This document shows, one piece after another, positions 26,197 to 33,612 of a stretch of DNA of 35,824 bases. Each line of letters begins with the position of its first letter. The stretch's first letter is position 1. This DNA comes from a virus: positions 1-35,824 of IMG/VR virus record IMGVR_UViG_3300006637_000009. One strand, given 5' to 3'. Below the pieces are notes generated by a model that did not search any database, was not told the origin of the DNA, and worked only from the letters and a program-made list of their open reading frames with translations. The position numbers and the translations under genes are program-made.

Positions 26197-26885
26197 TTAG
26201 GTGGCTCCCATAGTTGTCCTTCGTAACGACGAAGCCATAGTAACCTGGCGTTCTCAATGACACGATCCTCTTCACCACCGTATGCACGTAAGCACTCTTC
26301 GTACATCTCTTCGTCAGTAACAGAATCAGCTAATAACTTTTCTGCCTTCTTGGGGCCAATACCATAGAGACCTATGATGTTATCTGCTTTATCACCCGTA
26401 AGGATCTGCGTGTAGAAGAACTTAGCACCCTCACGTTCTGACATTGTAGTAAAGGTTTTCTTATTAGGGTTGTAATGGTGACAAGGGATCTGCAACATAT
26501 CTTTGTCAATGGATATGATGGTGGCGTTAGGACCATACGCAGTAGCCCAAATTCCTAGTAGATCGTCAGCCTCTTCCCCCTTAGACACAATGGCTGACCA
26601 GTTGTCAATCATGTGTTGACGAATAGCCTGTAGGTGTGCTGGTTTCTCTACACCCTTACGGTTACCTTTGTACTCATGGGATACAGCTATGTCATAACGG
26701 AAGTTACCCTTACCTGTAAGGAAGATCTGATAGTTATTCTCAGACACCTCCCACATTACTTCGTTAAGAGCATCATCCAAAACAGAATCAACCTTAGCCA
26801 GGGCTTCCTCCTCAGACTCATCCTCACAAGAGAAGGCTGCTCTGTAAGCAAAAGGATCACCGTCTACTAGGACTTGCTTGTTCAC
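26175..26885 (-). CDS. 5'-3' exonuclease (FEN/T7 gp6-like)
   Basis: 236 residues starting with GTG at 26885, which overlaps the DUF3310 stop as GTGA. Metal ligands appear in the family order: Asp8/Asp10 (LVDGDPF), Glu104-Glu105 and Asp107-Asp108 (GEEADD), Asp127/Asp129 (SIDKDM), Asp165/Asp168 (TGDKAD), then the helix-hairpin-helix IIGLYGIGPKKAEKLL. It removes RNA primers and digests DNA from 5' ends; in T7 the equivalent enzyme also recycles host DNA for phage synthesis. Confidence 0.88.
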   Translation of the reverse strand: MNKQVLVDGDPFAYRAAFSCEDESEEEALAKVDSVLDDALNEVMWEVSENNYQIFLTGKGNFRYDIAVSHEYKGNRKGVEKPAHLQAIRQHMIDNWSAIVSKGEEADDLLGIWATAYGPNATIISIDKDMLQIPCHHYNPNKKTFTTMSEREGAKFFYTQILTGDKADNIIGLYGIGPKKAEKLLADSVTDEEMYEECLRAYGGEEDRVIENARLLWLRRYEGQLWEPPKCVLDQA

Positions 26886-27193
26886 AACTTATCCTCTCCA
26901 TTAAGTTGATTGATCCGCATCTCTGCGTAACGGATAACTTTTTCTAGGTCAACGATCTCACTAGCATCCTTAGTCTTACCATCGTACAACTTAAACCCAG
27001 CACGACTAGCATACTTGACAATATTCCCACGCCAGAACTCAAAGTCATTTAGCATGATGTATGTGATAGGTTCTATCTCCCAACGGGCATAGTGTTCAGG
27101 CTCATTCACGATGTCTGCTGTGTGTTCTGACATTACCTTCTCCTTAAAGTTCTCTTCTTCCTCTAACAACTTCTTCCACTCACTGTTTATCAT
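26882..27193 (-). CDS. DUF3310 protein (phage nucleotide kinase-like annotation)
   Basis: 103 residues from the ATG at 27193, which has GGAGG eight bases upstream and overlaps the preceding stop (TGATG). The core EPEHYARWEIEPITYI ... FWRGNIVKYASRAG ... DLEKVIRYAEMRI is the DUF3310 pattern found in many phages, often annotated as nucleotide kinase without good proof. A second ATG at 27133 has its own AAGGAG site and would give an 83-residue form holding the whole domain. It probably acts in nucleotide metabolism or regulation with the surrounding genes. Confidence 0.75.
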   Translation of the reverse strand: MINSEWKKLLEEEENFKEKVMSEHTADIVNEPEHYARWEIEPITYIMLNDFEFWRGNIVKYASRAGFKLYDGKTKDASEIVDLEKVIRYAEMRINQLNGEDKL

Positions 27194-27366
27194 CACTCTT
27201 CCTCCAGACAGAAGCCACACCATGTATCCTTACTTGCATTACCACAGCTTACACACTTGCGCCACTTGTTCTTCTCTTCACGCTCCAAGGATGCCTTACG
27301 TTCTTCTGGTGTCATAGGTCTGATGACACTAAAGTCTGCCTCTAAGGGCCAGTCATTGTCTGTCAC
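27193..27366 (-). CDS. Small zinc-ribbon-like protein
   Basis: 57 residues if started at the GTG at 27366, which has AGGAGG six bases upstream; ATG at 27381 and TTG at 27402 lack a site. The C-terminal half carries two CxxC pairs (CVSCG and WCGFC), a likely zinc ribbon; the middle is charged ([19 protein letters not shown]). It overlaps the upstream gene by 14 bases and the DUF3310 start by one. Probably binds nucleic acid or protein through the zinc site; no family name can be given. Confidence 0.55.
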   Translation of the reverse strand: MTDNDWPLEADFSVIRPMTPEERKASLEREEKNKWRKCVSCGNASKDTWCGFCLEEE

Positions 27367-27565
27367 GTAGTACCTCCTCATACTTGAAGAACAACTGCTC
27401 AAACTTCCACTGGTATAGCTGCTGCATACCCATCAGGGTGTTCATCATTTCGTCTGGGGTAGGCTCACGCTCACCATCACCTATCTGTCTGAAGATAACC
27501 TGAAGGTCATCGCATACATGCCAGCAGTCCATAATCATAGGCTCTAAGTCGTATAGTTTAGCCAT
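27353..27565 (-). CDS. Small hypothetical protein
   Basis: 70 residues from the ATG at 27565, with GGAG about nine bases upstream (a GTG two codons earlier is possible). Met- and Glu-rich and probably helical ([18 protein letters not shown], then [20 protein letters not shown]). It overlaps both neighbours. I recognise no domain. The compact arrangement with other short early genes suggests a host-takeover or accessory role, by location alone. Confidence 0.5.
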   Translation of the reverse strand: MAKLYDLEPMIMDCWHVCDDLQVIFRQIGDGEREPTPDEMMNTLMGMQQLYQWKFEQLFFKYEEVLRDRQ

Positions 27566-27713
27566 CCTCACTCTCCCAGTGTAGGCCAGTTTTAATTAAC
27601 GACACAAAGCCCACGTTAAATATGGCTGCAAATGTCTCTGGGCCACACTCTACCTGCAACGTAGCACTGCCATCCTCATGCTCAGTTATTTCAGTTATCT
27701 TTACTTCACTCAT
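27558..27713 (-). CDS. Short hypothetical protein downstream of thyX
   Basis: A 51-residue gene beginning [20 protein letters not shown] and ending HWESEDG. The ATG lies inside the end of thyX and has GGAGG about seven bases upstream; its stop overlaps the next gene by eight bases. Proteins with the same opening and the VECGPE / FNVGFVSLI layout occur in other phages as small acidic proteins, in my recollection. Function unknown. Confidence 0.6.
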   Translation of the reverse strand: MSEVKITEITEHEDGSATLQVECGPETFAAIFNVGFVSLIKTGLHWESEDG

Positions 27714-28371
27714 CGTCATCCTCCGTTAGTGCATCCCAAGACACAGGGAACAACTCAATCATCTTGTGGTCAATCTGTCGTGCTACCTCTCGTGTCTCCG
27801 CCTGTGTGTCGGGCTTACAACGCAGGTTACACATATCAGCGAAGGCATCTAGGCTACCTGACCAGTACCACTCAGTCATAGTAGACTGTGGCAGCACCAT
27901 CCGTGCTTGCTCTGGGGCTACACCTGCATCTAGTAAGGCATTGTACGCACAGAGTGCCTCATGTGGGCTGTCCGATACTATAGTATCATCTAGTGTTCCA
28001 AGTTTAACCTCACCCTCAGAACCCTGCTTCTTGTCAGCACTGCGCCCACGCCACACGTCAGGTACATAGAACTCAGGCTCATCATCAACGTAACGGCGGC
28101 TGATCTCGTTCCAGCGCAGGAACTTATGCTTAACTAGCTGACGTGCTACAAAGATAGGAGCCTTGACGTGGAAGGATGCGAAGCAATGACCAAACGGGCT
28201 GATGTGCTTGTGCTTGGCGAGGTAACGGATCAGCTTATCATCCTTAGCTTTGAGCTTTGGTGGCCCCCACGGATCGTCTTCCATCTCGGATGTCTTACCG
28301 AATGACACACGGGCTGCGTTAGCTACAGTCAAGTCATTACCCATGTGGTCAATGTACGTTGCTTTAATCAT
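27706..28371 (-). CDS. thyX: Flavin-dependent thymidylate synthase
   Basis: 221 residues with the ThyX motif region KHKFLRWNEISRRY at 81-94. The usual signature is RHRxxSxNExSxRY; here both Arg are Lys and the first Ser is Arg, while the Ser seven residues after the KHK triplet is kept (Ser91). It methylates dUMP to dTMP with FAD, NADPH and methylenetetrahydrofolate. SIO1-type phages carry this gene alongside nrdJ, which gives independent thymidine supply. AAGGA precedes the ATG by seven bases; a terminator of the upstream SSB gene lies just before it, so thyX is reached by read-through or an unseen promoter. Confidence 0.9.
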   Translation of the reverse strand: MIKATYIDHMGNDLTVANAARVSFGKTSEMEDDPWGPPKLKAKDDKLIRYLAKHKHISPFGHCFASFHVKAPIFVARQLVKHKFLRWNEISRRYVDDEPEFYVPDVWRGRSADKKQGSEGEVKLGTLDDTIVSDSPHEALCAYNALLDAGVAPEQARMVLPQSTMTEWYWSGSLDAFADMCNLRCKPDTQAETREVARQIDHKMIELFPVSWDALTEDDDE

Positions 28372-28391
28372 CTGTCCATCCTTAAGTGGTT

Positions 28392-28420
28392 AAAGGTGGG
28401 ACAATTAAGCCCCACCCTTT
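28392..28420 (-). terminator. Hairpin terminator after the SSB-like gene
   Basis: On the minus strand, AAAGGGTGGG and CCCACCTTT form a stem of about nine pairs with one bulged base and a roughly ten-base loop (CTTAATTGT side), placed six bases after the SSB stop. The following T-run is only three bases before AACC, so it may be a weak terminator or a stabilising 3' end for the SSB message. Confidence 0.65.
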
Positions 28421-28426
28421 GTTTAT

Positions 28427-28918
28427 CTACCAGCGGTCTTCAGCCTCAGCTAATTCTTGGTAGGGTACGTGTTCGATAACACCAACCTTCTCTAATCGTA
28501 CCGCTGCTCTTTCACCCTCACCGTAGATAGAGATCTTTACCTTAGCCTTGGTGCCATGACCTAAGTTTCCATCAACGATGTTATCCCACTTCTGGTTGGT
28601 CACGCCATGAGTAACTGTTGGTGCACCACCAAAGTCTTCAATACCTGAAGGGTGTACATTAGGACGCTTAAGTTTAACACCCATGCGGTTATCAGCTATT
28701 GCGATAGGCTTGACCATCTGGTGACCCAGGGAAACCTCAGGGAATCCCATCGCAATTAAACGATTCAATTCTTCACTGTCCTTAGGTACGAACATGGTGC
28801 TGTACTGACCTTGTATACGTTCGTGGTACTCAGAAGTGTCCATGGTATCTTCGAACAAACGAGGATAAAACAATTCACCTTCGAATACACCGAACTTAGT
28901 TTTCTTCTTAGCTGCCAT
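28427..28918 (-). CDS. Single-stranded DNA-binding protein (T7 gp2.5-like, putative)
   Basis: 163 residues. A basic start (MAAKKKTKFGVFEGELF), a central beta-rich part with GHGTKAKVKISIYGEGERAA and VIEHVPYQE, and an acidic C-terminus with a terminal aromatic (ELAEAEDRW) are the usual features of phage SSB proteins: an OB-like barrel plus an acidic tail that contacts polymerase and helicase. AAAGGAG precedes the ATG. It is the only early gene seen with both its own promoter and a following terminator, as expected for a protein needed in large amounts. Sequence similarity to T7 gp2.5 itself is weak. Confidence 0.68.
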   Translation of the reverse strand: MAAKKKTKFGVFEGELFYPRLFEDTMDTSEYHERIQGQYSTMFVPKDSEELNRLIAMGFPEVSLGHQMVKPIAIADNRMGVKLKRPNVHPSGIEDFGGAPTVTHGVTNQKWDNIVDGNLGHGTKAKVKISIYGEGERAAVRLEKVGVIEHVPYQELAEAEDRW

Positions 28919-28957
28919 TGAGGTATCTCCTTTTACTGGCGTTTGGTATTGTTGTTA

Positions 28958-28986
28958 GCTATATAAACTATTGCCTGCATTGTCAA
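28958..28986 (-). promoter_or_regulatory. Sigma-70-like promoter for the SSB-like gene
   Basis: On the minus strand, TTGACA (28986-28981) and TATAGC (28963-28958) with a 17-base spacer; TATATA at 28965-28960 with 15 bases is an alternative -10. It lies in the only sizeable gap of the replication region (28919-29027, 109 bases) and points at the SSB-like gene. Predicted leader is about 35 bases and ends with the AAAGGAG site. Confidence 0.65.
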
Positions 28987-29027
28987 GACAAAAATTATGG
29001 GTGATCCGGCAACAATATAAGGGAGCA

Positions 29028-30053
29028 TTAGTGTGTGTCCTTCCAATTCTTACCGATGTCAGTTGACCCAGCTAGAGGACACATCATACCGAATTTAACT
29101 CCTGTGTCAACAATAGATTGACGTTGTAGTGAACCTAATTGTTCTGCTTCTTCCATGCCACCACGGATCTCTGTCTGCCACTCATCGTGAGGCCAGGTGA
29201 CCAGCTTGAAGTCTAGGTTCTGCTGCTTTGCCTCACGCACCCACTGTAGGGCTGCATGTTTCATGATGACAGACTCACCATTCTGTAGCATACCAGCCAA
29301 GGCTTTGTGCTCGGAGGGAACCTTGACCTTACGCCCATCTAAACCTTTGAAGTAACCACGTCCAGCAACGTAAGGTATAATCTTCTTCTTCAGCTCAGAC
29401 AATCCTTGGATAGATTCCATGAAATTATCTACTGCTTGTGTTGCTTCCTTACGGTTTACCTTTAGGATCTGAGAGATCTTTTCGTTACCTGCTCCTAGCA
29501 GGAAGGCGTAGATGAATGTCTTAGCCATGTCTCTCGTGATGTGTGACATACCCAAGGCCTTGCGGTTTAAGTTGTGGATGTCTGTCTCATTCTCCTTACG
29601 GCCTGACACAATAGCGTGTACATATTCTTCTGACTTCATGAGGTGCGCAAGTACTCGTAGCTGGATACCTTCTGCGTCAGTACCCACCAACAAACAACCA
29701 TCAGGCGTTGTCCATAGGCTGCGGAACCTACCATCGTACCTGTGCTTCACCTCCTCAACGGCAGACTTAGGTGTGCCATGGAACTCCGATGGGATGTTGG
29801 CTTGGTTAGGTGCTCGGTGTGCCATACGTCCTGTCCATGCACCGATGTGTGCAAACCTACCATGAATACGGTGATCGTCCTTAACGTGGCCTAGCCACTC
29901 CACCAGGGAGCTTCTGCGTCCCTCCAAAGTCAACCACTCAGCTAACCTCTTGCCTCCCTCAGGGGCTGAGTCTGGTAGTGTGTTAAGGTTTGCTTCGGAT
30001 AGTGTCCACCCGTACTTAGCAAACTTATCTCCTCTCATAGCATTGTCTTGCAT
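29028..30053 (-). CDS. DNA polymerase family A, C-terminal (polymerase) part of a split gene
   Basis: 341 residues holding the polymerase fold. Motif A is DAEGIQLR (Asp126), motif B RDMAKTFIYAFLLGAG (Arg174, Lys178, Tyr182), motif C HDE (289-291). No exonuclease domain: that half is encoded separately upstream, with an HNH gene between. The ATG at 30053 has AAGGA seven bases upstream, and an in-frame TAG lies two codons before it, so this half is translated on its own. The two products probably assemble into one enzyme resembling T7 gp5. The position equal to Tyr766 of E. coli Pol I is Leu186. Confidence 0.88.
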   Translation of the reverse strand: MQDNAMRGDKFAKYGWTLSEANLNTLPDSAPEGGKRLAEWLTLEGRRSSLVEWLGHVKDDHRIHGRFAHIGAWTGRMAHRAPNQANIPSEFHGTPKSAVEEVKHRYDGRFRSLWTTPDGCLLVGTDAEGIQLRVLAHLMKSEEYVHAIVSGRKENETDIHNLNRKALGMSHITRDMAKTFIYAFLLGAGNEKISQILKVNRKEATQAVDNFMESIQGLSELKKKIIPYVAGRGYFKGLDGRKVKVPSEHKALAGMLQNGESVIMKHAALQWVREAKQQNLDFKLVTWPHDEWQTEIRGGMEEAEQLGSLQRQSIVDTGVKFGMMCPLAGSTDIGKNWKDTH

Positions 30054-30684
30054 ATTCTAATCCTTCTTGTATCGTTATCTTTATTTCAAGGTCTACACTA
30101 GCCTTCTTAGATAGGTTGTCAGTGGCTGGTATCACCTGTAGGTTACCTGACCAGTGAGGACCACCGTCAGACAATGGCCACATGTGATCGACGTGATGCT
30201 GAATGCCTGTCACCTTTGTCATTAGGCTACGTAGCTTGTATGTGTCTACCCTTCTCTTCTTTTCTACCTCACAATCAAGTATGAACTCAGGTGTGTTAGA
30301 TTTTTTTAGTGCAACTCTTTTAACGTTTGCTTCATTGTAATATTCCCTATTAGTTTGATAGTATTCTTTGAAGTATTCCCTGTTAGCTTCCCTGTTAGCT
30401 TCCTTGTTAGCTTTTCGGTAAGCTTTGCGATAATCTGCTATAGCTTCCTTGTTAGCTTTTCGGTAAGCTTTGTTATAATCTGCCATAGCTTCCTTGTTAT
30501 CTTGACAGTAAGCTTTATTACAAACTTTACATTCTGTTTGATGACCATCCCTTTTTGACCTATTTTTACTGAAATAATCAAGAGGCTTAACCTCACCACA
30601 CTTAGAGCAAGACTTACTTTCTTGATGACCAAACAGTTCTAGTTGCATCCCTTTCATACTGTATGTGTCCTTTCGTTTTCTCAT
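30025..30684 (-). CDS. HNH endonuclease inserted in the DNA polymerase gene
   Basis: 219 residues. The N-terminus has two CxxC pairs (Cys26/29, Cys52/55) around EVKPLDYFSKNRSKRDGHQTE, a zinc-finger module often found in phage HNH proteins. A Lys/Glu/Asn/Tyr repeat region (56-105) follows, then the HNH core HHVDHMWPLSDGG (His167), NLQVI, NLSKK (Asn190-Lys193). It overlaps the exonuclease half by 71 bases and the polymerase half by 29. An internal ATG at 30657 preceded by AAAGGA is an alternative start. It is almost as long as the whole gap between polymerase halves, leaving no room for a group I intron core outside the ORF. Confidence 0.85.
   Translation of the reverse strand: MRKRKDTYSMKGMQLELFGHQESKSCSKCGEVKPLDYFSKNRSKRDGHQTECKVCNKAYCQDNKEAMADYNKAYRKANKEAIADYRKAYRKANKEANREANREYFKEYYQTNREYYNEANVKRVALKKSNTPEFILDCEVEKKRRVDTYKLRSLMTKVTGIQHHVDHMWPLSDGGPHWSGNLQVIPATDNLSKKASVDLEIKITIQEGLEYARQCYERR
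30399..30525 (-). repeat. 45-base tandem repeat in the HNH gene
   Basis: Two near-identical 45-base units (30399-30443 and 30444-30488) and a partial, diverged third (30489 to about 30525). They encode a 15-residue unit around NKAYRKANKEAIADY. The unit keeps the reading frame and extends the linker between the zinc finger and the HNH core. Copies differ by a few bases, so the duplication is recent. Confidence 0.85.
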
Positions 30685-31522
30685 ATGGTGTCCACCCTGC
30701 TTCCCAAAGTCTTTCTATACGCATCTTAGGGGAGGCAGGATTAAACTCTATGTAGTCATAGCAGACTAGCTCAGGTGGTTGAGCTGCCCAGTCTACTACT
30801 GTCTTCTCGTACTGCTCGTGTGCCTTGGTTACGTTAGAGAAAAGAGAACCATCAGCCTTACGCCTATACTTTATACGGTTTACCTCTTGTAGTTGGGGAG
30901 GGAAGTCCTCTTGGAAGGCATCGGTTAGCTCTAGCATCCTTAACTCTATCTCATCAAGCAATGTCTCTGCTTGGTTCTGATCGAAGTAGAAGCCATTGTC
31001 TGTCATCTCTTCACATAGCATCTGGATCTCATGTTCACACCTGATGGCCTCATCCCACGTAGGATCATTGATGACAGGCTTAAGTGTATTGTAGAGCAGC
31101 ACCGTCACAGTAACATCCTGATGACAGTAGAAGATCATCTCTTCTGTTAGGGCTGAGAAGTCCTTGAAGTCTAGCTTATGGTCACCTAGTCTACGCCCCC
31201 ATGCCTTGAGGCTATGTCCTTTGCCATCCAAAGTGTAGTCCACTAGGCGTGACACAATCAGGGTGTCAAGTACTTTGTGTAAGTCAACAACAGTTTCACC
31301 AAGCAACCTGTTAATTACTGGGACATCGAAGGCAATGCCGTTGTGAAATACAAATGTTTCAACATCAGCGCAGTACTCTATGAACCTTTGTTTCTCCTCT
31401 TCTATGTGTGACACATTAAGGAATTGTTCTGTTTCCCCTGTGTCTATGTCCTTGGCACAGATAACCCAGATGCGTGTGGCATCAATGTCGTCTGTCTCTA
31501 TGTCCATTGCTACGGTTTTCAT
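30614..31522 (-). CDS. DNA polymerase family A, N-terminal (3'-5' exonuclease) part of a split gene
   Basis: 302 residues with the proofreading exonuclease motifs: AMDIET (Asp7, Glu9), FVFHNGIAFD (Asp66) and YCHQD (Tyr132, Asp136), and the start of the polymerase thumb region ending FNPASPKMRIERLWEAGW-TPYEKTKGH, where T7-like polymerases go straight on into the polymerase domain. Here the frame runs into about 13 non-matching residues and stops, because an HNH gene is inserted. It starts in the stop of the membrane protein gene (ATGA). Activity would need association with the C-terminal product. Confidence 0.87.
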   Translation of the reverse strand: MKTVAMDIETDDIDATRIWVICAKDIDTGETEQFLNVSHIEEEKQRFIEYCADVETFVFHNGIAFDVPVINRLLGETVVDLHKVLDTLIVSRLVDYTLDGKGHSLKAWGRRLGDHKLDFKDFSALTEEMIFYCHQDVTVTVLLYNTLKPVINDPTWDEAIRCEHEIQMLCEEMTDNGFYFDQNQAETLLDEIELRMLELTDAFQEDFPPQLQEVNRIKYRRKADGSLFSNVTKAHEQYEKTVVDWAAQPPELVCYDYIEFNPASPKMRIERLWEAGWTPYEKTKGHIQYERDATRTVWSSRK

Positions 31523-31749
31523 TCTAAGTCTTCGTCCTCTTCTGCTCCAAAGAACTCATCCCACATAAGTACTAGCACTGTGATAGGCCACGTTACACTG
31601 TGGAAGATAGCTTTAGTTTTGTTTAAGTCCTCGTATCTATCGAGGAGGTGAAAGATAGTTTTGACATGGACGTAGTGGAAGTAGACCCCAAGGAAGTAGA
31701 GGGCTGCTGCTACTGTTGTCATGTTTGTCAGGTCATCAAATGAAGGCAT
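31519..31749 (-). CDS. Small two-helix membrane protein between helicase and polymerase genes
   Basis: 76 residues from the ATG at 31749, overlapping the primase-helicase end by 14 bases; a longer start would overlap it by about 167 bases and is rejected. Two hydrophobic segments (about 9-27 and 48-64) are separated by a charged loop (LLDRYEDLNKTK), and the C-terminus is acidic (AEEDEDLE). It overlaps the polymerase start by ATGA. The setting between replisome genes suggests it may tether replication to the membrane or alter the host envelope; neither is shown. Confidence 0.55.
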   Translation of the reverse strand: MPSFDDLTNMTTVAAALYFLGVYFHYVHVKTIFHLLDRYEDLNKTKAIFHSVTWPITVLVLMWDEFFGAEEDEDLE

Positions 31750-33358
31750 ACTTTTCTTCCAATGTAAAGGTGTTAGTGTTAAACTTAAGTTGTCCTGCGT
31801 ACCCTGTTGGACCCACTGGTCTGTTCTTTGTGACAAGTAACTTGGTTGTGTTCCTTTCGTCCTCGTCCTCAGCCATCTTGTTGCGTTGTAGATCAACAAC
31901 AACAGATGCTCGTTGTTCTATCATACGGCAGTACTTAACCTGACCGTCATCATTAGTGTGCCCGATGGTCACGATACCTACGTTCAACTCAGCGGCTAAC
32001 TTAGATAGCCTGACAGATAGATCCGCAAGGAATTGCTCTTTGCTCTCGTCACCGCCCATGTTAGCTGCGATGTCTTGGATAGGCTCGAAGAAGATATAGT
32101 TAACATCACAAGCCTGGGATAGATAACGTATGTGCCCGAGCAGGTCAAGGGGATCGTCCTCGTCATTCAAGAAGAACTGGAATAGTCTCTCGTCCTTGGT
32201 TATGTTGCTGATTGACTCTTGTACCTTGGCACTGACACCCTTGTCCTCGATCAAGTCCATGCGGGTCACGTTATCCTTGATGTCGTATGACACCAGACCC
32301 AACAAGGATCGTAGCTTAGTCTCCTCCATGTGCCATGTGGCGATCTTGATGTCAGGGTTCTTAGCCAGAATACGATACTCCAAGTAGCGCATAAACTCTG
32401 TCTTACCTATGCCTGTCTGGGCCTTGAACAGGGTGAAGTGTCCTTGCATCAGGCCTAGGCACATATCATCGAAGTCTTGTATGCCTGTCTCAACATAGGT
32501 GTGGTTCTCTGCCTTGTTGTAGAGGCTAAGGAACTGGTCAGTGGTGTTGATGACATTCTCTGGGGTATACTTACGGGCATTCATCCAGGCGTTATAGTAT
32601 TCATTCTTTGCACCTGCCTCAAGGAACTCATTGGCATCCTTGTACTTGTCATGCTGCACACGGTATACCTTATTGGGGTATAGGTTAGCTATGCGCTGGG
32701 CCACGGCATTGCCTTGGTCATCATGCTCGATAGACAGAATGATCTTGTCAAAGGATGACAGCCAATCGTTTGTGTTTGTCCATAGCTTCTTCGATGGTGT
32801 TGCCGATGGCAGTGACACAAAGGCAGAGGAGAACTTAGGGTTATGACACATCTGATAGGCAGACATGGCGTCTAGCTCACCCTCGCATATGGTCACAATC
32901 TTACCTGACCCTGCGTTCCAGAGGTTCATACCGTATAGCTCGTCTGACTTGAGGTTAACTGCACGGAACTCCTTTGGGAAGTAACGTGTCTTAACACCAC
33001 CAGAAGGGTAGATGTATTCTTGCTTAACCTCTTTGCCATCCTTGTCTAGGTATGTCTTACAGTCATACTTTCGCATGGTCTGGTCTGAGATGCTACGTAT
33101 GGTTCGGTATACGCCTGTGAGTACCTCGGTAGGCACTGCCTTGATCGCTGGCTCCATGTCCCAATCATCCTTCTCTTGTTGCTGCTGTCCCTGAGTAGGA
33201 TACTCTTCCTCTGCCCAGTCTAGCTTTGCTGCCTTGTCCCTTGGGTACTTACGTTCACAGCTGTGACACCTACCTGACATGCTGTCCAGGTTATAGCTAA
33301 AGGCATCTGTGCTACCGCAATCCTCGTAGGGACAAGGCTTATGTGATTTCCAATTCAT
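31736..33358 (-). CDS. Primase-helicase (T7 gp4-like)
   Basis: 540 residues from the ATG at 33358 (ATGA overlap with the previous stop). The N-terminal zinc finger has Cys9, Cys14, Cys31, Cys34; the TOPRIM primase has ICEGELDA (Glu159) and SIEHDDQGN (Asp213/214); the C-terminal RecA-like helicase has Walker A AQTGIGKT (313-320) and IGHTNDDG with DLQRNK later. This is the bifunctional replicative enzyme that unwinds the fork and makes RNA primers, working with the split polymerase encoded downstream. Walker B reads FFEPIQD, with Glu in place of the usual Asp. Confidence 0.9.
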   Translation of the reverse strand: MNWKSHKPCPYEDCGSTDAFSYNLDSMSGRCHSCERKYPRDKAAKLDWAEEEYPTQGQQQQEKDDWDMEPAIKAVPTEVLTGVYRTIRSISDQTMRKYDCKTYLDKDGKEVKQEYIYPSGGVKTRYFPKEFRAVNLKSDELYGMNLWNAGSGKIVTICEGELDAMSAYQMCHNPKFSSAFVSLPSATPSKKLWTNTNDWLSSFDKIILSIEHDDQGNAVAQRIANLYPNKVYRVQHDKYKDANEFLEAGAKNEYYNAWMNARKYTPENVINTTDQFLSLYNKAENHTYVETGIQDFDDMCLGLMQGHFTLFKAQTGIGKTEFMRYLEYRILAKNPDIKIATWHMEETKLRSLLGLVSYDIKDNVTRMDLIEDKGVSAKVQESISNITKDERLFQFFLNDEDDPLDLLGHIRYLSQACDVNYIFFEPIQDIAANMGGDESKEQFLADLSVRLSKLAAELNVGIVTIGHTNDDGQVKYCRMIEQRASVVVDLQRNKMAEDEDERNTTKLLVTKNRPVGPTGYAGQLKFNTNTFTLEEKYAFI

Positions 33359-33612
33359 AATATGTGATCCCAATAGTCTTGTGTGAAGATGTCTATGATG
33401 ACAAGGATCTCCTTAGGTGTCAAGGTAGTTAATGGAACGGGCTTGCCATCCTTGTTGTATAGCTCAGTGACAGAGAACTCTGGCTCGTGCTGCACCTCGA
33501 AGGTATAGCCTGTGTCACCCCATTTATCCCAGAACCCCATACCATCATCCCATAGCTCTCCATAGACGGTATACTCTCCGTCATGACGCCTGATATTTGT
33601 TTCATAATCCAT
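33355..33612 (-). CDS. Small hypothetical acidic protein
   Basis: 85 residues from the ATG at 33612, chosen for GAGGGA seven bases upstream rather than the ATG at 33633. Rich in Asp, Glu, Tyr and Trp (GELWDDGMGFWDKWGDTGYT) with a predicted beta N-terminal part and a helix near the end. It overlaps the primase-helicase start by ATGA, so it is coupled to it. Not recognised. Confidence 0.55.
   Translation of the reverse strand: MDYETNIRRHDGEYTVYGELWDDGMGFWDKWGDTGYTFEVQHEPEFSVTELYNKDGKPVPLTTLTPKEILVIIDIFTQDYWDHIL

Noticed and set aside
30025-30684. Group I intron in the polymerase gene
   Set aside because: The HNH ORF fills the gap and the C-terminal half has its own ribosome site; I could not see a group I core. 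Kept only as a test in the findings.
31750-31902. Long N-terminal extension of the two-helix membrane protein
   Set aside because: This part is the antisense-free but frame-shifted shadow of the primase-helicase end; no ribosome site and unlike composition.
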